Source: Acetobacter persici JCM 25330 (lineage in GTDB: Bacteria; Pseudomonadota; Alphaproteobacteria; Acetobacterales; Acetobacteraceae). Taken from it: 64,000 nucleotides of DNA. Where the stretch lies: the NCBI RefSeq assembly GCF_000613905.1, contig NZ_BAJW01000005.1:1-64000 (forward strand), written 5' to 3'. Positions 60,364 to 64,000 of this stretch are shown in pieces; position 1 is the stretch's first letter; each line of letters starts with the position of its first letter. The notes beneath the pieces are model-generated. The model had not been told where the DNA came from. It did not search any database and was given only the letters and a program-made list of their open reading frames with translations. The translations under genes were made by a program, and so were the position numbers.

Positions 60364-60977
60364 GGCGTGAGGCCAGCCACCGCCCCTCCCGCCTGTCCCG
60401 CTTTATCCTGTGGTGGCTTAAAATGGGGCTGCTTGTCTGTCTGGCGCTCTGCGGCGCTTTTGGGTGGTTTGTGTATGACGCGCTGCGCCCCGCCCCGGAC
60501 AACATGCCGCACACCGATGGCATTGTCGCCCTCACTGGCGGTCAGGGCCGGGTAGACACATCCCTGCGCCTGCTGATGCAAAACCGGGGAGATAAACTGC
60601 TGATTTCCGGAGTAGACCCGCAGGCCACCCAGCAGGACCTTCTGCCGCCCCACCTGCCGGACAGCGTGAAAGACCGGGTAACTCTGGGTTATCTGGCCCG
60701 CTCCACCATTGAAAACGCCAGTGAGACCGCCGCATGGGTGGTGGATAACCATATCCATACCCTGACGGTTGTGACCGCAGGTTACCACATGCGCCGGGCA
60801 CTGGTGGAACTGCGCCGCACCCTGCCGGGTGTGACGCTCTACCCTTACCCCGTCATCCCGCCTGCGCTGGAACACCCTTTTGACCGCTCAACCCTGCACC
60901 TCCTCCTGCGGGAATTTGCAAAATGGCTTGGTGCGCTTGCGGGTTTTGTGCATCCACCGGCGGGCGTCACGGGGTAG
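60360..60977 (+). CDS. YdcF/DUF218 family protein
   Basis: 205 residues, ATG at 60360 overlapping the ftsX stop. An N-terminal membrane anchor (LLVCLALCGAFGWFVYD) precedes a DUF218 domain: DGIVALTGGQGRVDTSLRLL, GDKLLISGVDP, STIENASETAAWV, LTVVTAGYHMRRALVELRRTLP. The YdcF/SanA family is linked to envelope processes, but its reaction is unknown. Coupling with ftsEX suggests a role in envelope or division. Confidence 0.88.
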   Translation: MRREASHRPSRLSRFILWWLKMGLLVCLALCGAFGWFVYDALRPAPDNMPHTDGIVALTGGQGRVDTSLRLLMQNRGDKLLISGVDPQATQQDLLPPHLPDSVKDRVTLGYLARSTIENASETAAWVVDNHIHTLTVVTAGYHMRRALVELRRTLPGVTLYPYPVIPPALEHPFDRSTLHLLLREFAKWLGALAGFVHPPAGVTG

Positions 60978-61033
60978 GCGAAAGATCGCAGGAACAGTGT
61001 CCGTTAAGGGGGGGAGCCGAATGTCCACTTAAG

Positions 61034-61069
61034 GTTTGAGAAGCCCGAAAGCGGACGGCTTCCTCAAAC
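61034..61069. repeat. Long hairpin at the border of the AT-rich patch
   Basis: GTTTGAGAAGCC (61034-61045) pairs with GGCTTCCTCAAAC (61057-61069) with one bulged base, 57 bases after the YdcF-like stop. It marks the switch from GC-rich host sequence to AT-rich DNA. It may be a terminator or the end of an inserted segment. Confidence 0.5.
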
Positions 61070-61135
61070 GAGGATGAGTATAGCCACGAAGCAAAAGTCG
61101 AGACATAGTGGAAGTCAAAAGAAAAGAGTTAAATA

Positions 61136-61828
61136 ATGCTGGTCAGGACTATATCATTCTCTGAATTTGACCTTAATCTTATTAACTCTTTGAGAGGGCA
61201 GAACGTCTCTCATATCCGCGTACTCAGCGAAGTGTTTCTTGATATTCATTGTAGCAACGGCACAGTCGTTGGCTTCATGCCGGATGAGACAGAGATACTA
61301 CATCCTCCTGAAGAATTTTGGGGCGACATCAAACATCCGAGGATTATTAACGGGCCATTTTGCGAAGAAGACTCCCTTAAAAACACTATCCATGAAATAG
61401 ACATTCTACCAGCGTTCGGAGAAATTCGTAGTATATGGGGTCTTCGCACAGCGGTCAGTGTTTACGAATTTCAGCCTCTTTATTCAGGATATGACCCGGC
61501 GGCAGGCTTCTTACGCGATGCTATGCCACCTGAAATTCAAAAACTTCCCTTGAGAGAATTTCGATGGGATAATTTCAATCCAGATTTAGTGCCTGCGGGC
61601 GCTGATTACGTAATTGCTGATATTGGTATTATCCTTGATGTCGGAGGTAGCGCCGTAAATGCATCAACCTTGAAAATCAGTGGAGTATTACACAGGAAAT
61701 ACCAGGAATTTCTATGCTTACCGAGGGTGTATTTAAATTGCGCTACGAGGTGTATCGGATATTCTAAAAACGAAGCGGGCATCATAATGATGATCTTGCC
61801 TCAAGTCTTTGGAGATAGATGCAACTAG
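61136..61828 (+). CDS. Unknown protein in AT-rich patch (230 aa)
   Basis: Unrecognised soluble protein with no signal peptide or membrane segment. It begins MLVRTISFSEFDLNLINSL and has a regular mixture of beta-like and helical stretches (FLDIHCSNGTVVGFMPD, YVIADIGIILDVGG). AT-rich codon use differs from ftsEX and fghA, pointing to transfer. It may be an immunity-type or phage-related protein, but nothing seen proves that. Confidence 0.6.
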   Translation: MLVRTISFSEFDLNLINSLRGQNVSHIRVLSEVFLDIHCSNGTVVGFMPDETEILHPPEEFWGDIKHPRIINGPFCEEDSLKNTIHEIDILPAFGEIRSIWGLRTAVSVYEFQPLYSGYDPAAGFLRDAMPPEIQKLPLREFRWDNFNPDLVPAGADYVIADIGIILDVGGSAVNASTLKISGVLHRKYQEFLCLPRVYLNCATRCIGYSKNEAGIIMMILPQVFGDRCN

Positions 61829-62274
61829 ATCGAGCTTAATCCCAGACATATGTTCTCCCTTCCAAAAAATAAAATTTTCTAAACATGGTTGATAAAATCA
61901 TTCCTGTTCCGGACAATGTTTTGAGAAGGACCCATTCAGTGTGTCTTCATTCATGCGTTTTAATGTCACGCAACGCGCAGACGAAGGAGATTGCGTTCTC
62001 TTTAAAGAATCTGGAAGACAGAATATCAGGCAATATAAGACACAAGAAACGTTAACCGTTCATCGGGGAAGTAATGCCCGCTTTTCAGTGCTTAGTCCGA
62101 TGTCTCAAATATCTTACATGAAGGCGATTACGACCTGCCTGCTGCGTTCACTCAACGAAAGGGCAGTGAGTGAGCAAAAACCGCCAGAGACACTTCGCTG
62201 TCAAAGCCGTTGAGCAATAATTTACCAACAACATTTATGTTGCTCAGACAATAACCGAACTGCATCATTACAAG
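61829..62274. other. 446-base AT-rich spacer with a doubtful 87-90 aa ORF
   Basis: An open frame at 61941-62213 (also ATG 61953) lacks a good ribosome site and a recognisable pattern, so it is not called a gene. TGAGCAA (62211-62217) and TTGCTCA (62240-62246) form an inverted repeat that could be a hairpin before the next gene. The region may be the relic of a lost gene. Confidence 0.4.
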
Positions 62275-62739
62275 ATGAACTGGCCACAGATAGCTCCACA
62301 CTTCAGATACGACGGTGCCCTCCGTGATATATACATACATAATACATCAAAAGATGACTGGGCACATGTCTGGAATTTCCTTCTGCTAAATCGTTCCAGA
62401 TTGTCATTCAGCATAGACGGCGCAGTGACCTCACCCCCTTTAACGGTTGGACAAGTCTTCGATATGCGGCGCGCTCATGCTGTAACCGCCTCGTATATTC
62501 TCGGCAAACAGCGCTTAAACTGTCATTTCTTCGCTGAGCAGGAAGTGGAGTTCGACTTGAATCCATGCGACGTCACAGGCCCCGACGAAGCAGAACAACT
62601 GGAGGAGTTTCTCAGAGTTCTGGGCCGTGTGACGGGGAAACAAGTAAGCCTTACGCATGAAAACGCGCCTTATGACGTCATCGCACGATTTGATCCAACC
62701 ACTGGAAAGCTCTTCTGGTCCCCAAGCACCGCCGCGTGA
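62275..62739 (+). CDS. Unknown 154-aa protein overlapping the end of fghA
   Basis: Unrecognised soluble protein (MNWPQIAPHFRYDGALRDIYIHN) with a compact pattern of strands and helices; the small acidic form recalls immunity proteins. Its last 70 bases run opposite to the end of the S-formylglutathione hydrolase gene, a real overlap of two coding sequences. It lies in AT-rich DNA together with the 230-aa gene. Confidence 0.6.
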   Translation: MNWPQIAPHFRYDGALRDIYIHNTSKDDWAHVWNFLLLNRSRLSFSIDGAVTSPPLTVGQVFDMRRAHAVTASYILGKQRLNCHFFAEQEVEFDLNPCDVTGPDEAEQLEEFLRVLGRVTGKQVSLTHENAPYDVIARFDPTTGKLFWSPSTAA

Positions 62740-63575
62740 TGCCGGATATGATCCGCGGCAAAACTCTGCACAAACCAGTAGGAATGGTCATATCCGGTGT
62801 GTCTGCGGATGCGCAGGGCCTGTCCGGCTTTTTGCGCGGCCTCTTCCAGCAGGTCCGGCTTCAGTTCGCGTTCCAGAAACTGATCGGCCTCACCCTGATC
62901 AATCAGAATATCTGTCGGGTGGCGGTATCCGTCTTCCAGCAGGCACACCGCATCCTGCGCGCGCCATGTCTGGCGGTCCGGCCCTAAATAGCCGGTAAAG
63001 GCCTTCTCGCCCCACGGCACGACGGAAGGGTGCACAATAGGCGCAAAAGCCGAGACGGATTTCCAGAAGTCCGGCGCGCGCAGCGCATGCACCAGCGCAC
63101 CATGCCCGCCCATGGAATGGCCCATAATCCCACGCCGTGTGCCATCCAGCGGGAAAAGCTGCTCTGTCAGGGCAGGCAGTTCCTGCGCAATGTAGCTGCC
63201 CATGCGGTAATGCTGGCTCCACGGTTCCTGCGTTGCATCCAGATAGAACCCGGCTCCGGTCCCAAAATCCCAGCTCTCTTCCTCACCCGGAACGTGCGCC
63301 CCACGGGGCGAGGTATCCGTCGCGACAAGTGCCACGCCCAGCCGCGCCGCTTCCGCCAGCGCATGTGCCTTTATGAAGAAGGTTTCCTCCGTGCAGGTCA
63401 GGCCCGCCAGCACGTGCACCACCGGCGCAGGCCGCACCGCAGTCGCCCCCGGTGGCACAAACACCGCAAAGCGGGCGTCCAGCCCCAGCGCAGCAGAGGC
63501 ATGGCTGTAAAACCCGACACGCCCTCCGTGGCAGAGATGTTCTGATCTGGTTTGCAGCACGTTGCTGGACGTCAT
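62670..63575 (-). CDS. fghA: S-formylglutathione hydrolase
   Basis: 301-residue esterase D-type enzyme that hydrolyses S-formylglutathione to formate and glutathione in formaldehyde detoxification. ATG 63575 has AGGTCAGG upstream. Alpha/beta-hydrolase features: VHVLAGLTCTEETFF (oxyanion loop), the nucleophile in IMGHSMGGHGAL, the acid in DQGEADQFL and the His in TGYDHSYWF. The family normally ends soon after HHAAVLG; here about 16 extra residues (DQKSFPVVGSNRAMTS) follow, read through into the AT-rich patch. The original stop has probably been replaced. Confidence 0.92.
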   Translation of the reverse strand: MTSSNVLQTRSEHLCHGGRVGFYSHASAALGLDARFAVFVPPGATAVRPAPVVHVLAGLTCTEETFFIKAHALAEAARLGVALVATDTSPRGAHVPGEEESWDFGTGAGFYLDATQEPWSQHYRMGSYIAQELPALTEQLFPLDGTRRGIMGHSMGGHGALVHALRAPDFWKSVSAFAPIVHPSVVPWGEKAFTGYLGPDRQTWRAQDAVCLLEDGYRHPTDILIDQGEADQFLERELKPDLLEEAAQKAGQALRIRRHTGYDHSYWFVQSFAADHIRHHAAVLGDQKSFPVVGSNRAMTS

Positions 63576-63896
63576 CAGCCTGACCTTTCCTGTGGTCCAA
63601 AACTCCGGATACCGGGCCTTTAAAAAGCCATCAGGTATCCCGCTTGTCACGATAAGCCCCTTTCCCACCGGCAGGCCAGAGTGCAGACCTCTGCCGGGAC
63701 AAAAAGCAAATCATAATATTTTTTTTTAAAAAGCACCCCCGCTCACGTCACATCCCCACAAGAGCGTGCTATCATCGCACTCAACGCATTACAGCATTGC
63801 ACGCAAGGAAACTCTGCGGGCCACAGACTGTTAAGCACACTTGTCTTTTACGGTCCGGCGTTACGCCTGACACCAGAGAAAACGGAGAGTGAATGG

Positions 63897-64000
63897 ATGA
63901 TCGTTGACCAGCGGATCGGCCTGCGCATCATCAGTAAAGAAATTCTCGGTGTCATCCTGCTGATGACAGCATGGGATTTCGTCGTAGTTATCCTGTTTCA
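63897..64000 (+). CDS. Start of a membrane protein, possibly bestrophin-like (incomplete)
   Basis: ATG 63897 opens a frame to the window end with 34 complete codons: MIVDQRIGLRIISKEILG followed by a hydrophobic helix (VILLMTAWDFVVVILF). The MIV start and early helix resemble bacterial bestrophin (UPF0187) proteins, but too little is present to be sure. Another ATG at 63893 gives only four codons. Confidence 0.45.
   Translation, partial: MIVDQRIGLRIISKEILGVILLMTAWDFVVVILF

Noticed and set aside
61941-62213. 90-aa ORF in the AT-rich patch
   Set aside because: No ribosome site, no recognisable pattern and poor start context; kept only as a note in the spacer entry.

Overview
The window joins two very different pieces of DNA. 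From about 17.5 kb to the right end it reads as the chromosome of an acetic acid bacterium (Acetobacteraceae, most like Acetobacter). This rests on a membrane-type dehydrogenase set (triheme cytochrome c, [2Fe-2S] subunit, TAT-exported molybdopterin subunit), a long-chain mannitol dehydrogenase, and alphaproteobacterial housekeeping genes (prmA, prfC, rpsD, pheST, rpmI-rplT, hslVU, ftsEX). The assignment is from family knowledge; no search was run.

Positions 1 to about 16,030 are the right end of a decayed integrative conjugative element. Reading leftward it has trbL (running off the window), a trbK-like gene, and one chimeric ORF made of ParB, TrbE and TrbJ pieces. Next come a DUF932 gene broken by frameshifts and then a defence-like cargo block. 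The cargo is a Hachiman pair (hamA/hamB, 3960-8193) with a small upstream gene. Divergent from it is a three-gene cassette (8951-12526): an HTH regulator, a 74-aa protein and a Rad50-like ATPase with a zinc hook and a C-terminal HEPN or anticodon-nuclease-like tail. An operon reading outward-in from the chromosomal border (15865-12528) carries the tyrosine integrase, a YhcG/DUF1016 PDDEXK nuclease and a helical protein. The element stops inside the 3' part of a RadC-like gene, the probable integration target. A second, metal-site-less RadC-like gene lies next to it.

Chromosomal layout: two radC-like genes; uvrD-type helicase and prmA; aminopeptidase P; isocitrate dehydrogenase; NUDIX and MFS genes; prfC and rpsD facing left; an HdeD-like membrane protein; an exported-protein operon with a class A beta-lactamase, divergent from a LysR/AmpR-like regulator; a large Na+/H+ antiporter; fumarase; a peptide-binding protein; pstS; rpmI-rplT and pheST; mannitol dehydrogenase; the dehydrogenase operon; sufE and hslVU; two hybrid sensor kinases; ftsEX with a YdcF-like gene; a short AT-rich inserted patch with two unknown genes; S-formylglutathione hydrolase; and the start of a membrane protein.

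Fifteen genes, including essential pheT (twice), carry frameshifts, and every one can be repaired by adding one base (two in fumC). Deletions only, also in genes that cannot be lost, point to systematic sequencing or assembly errors rather than gene decay. The breaks in the isocitrate dehydrogenase and fumarase genes should therefore not be read as a lost TCA cycle. No tRNA, rRNA, CRISPR array or intact insertion sequence was seen.
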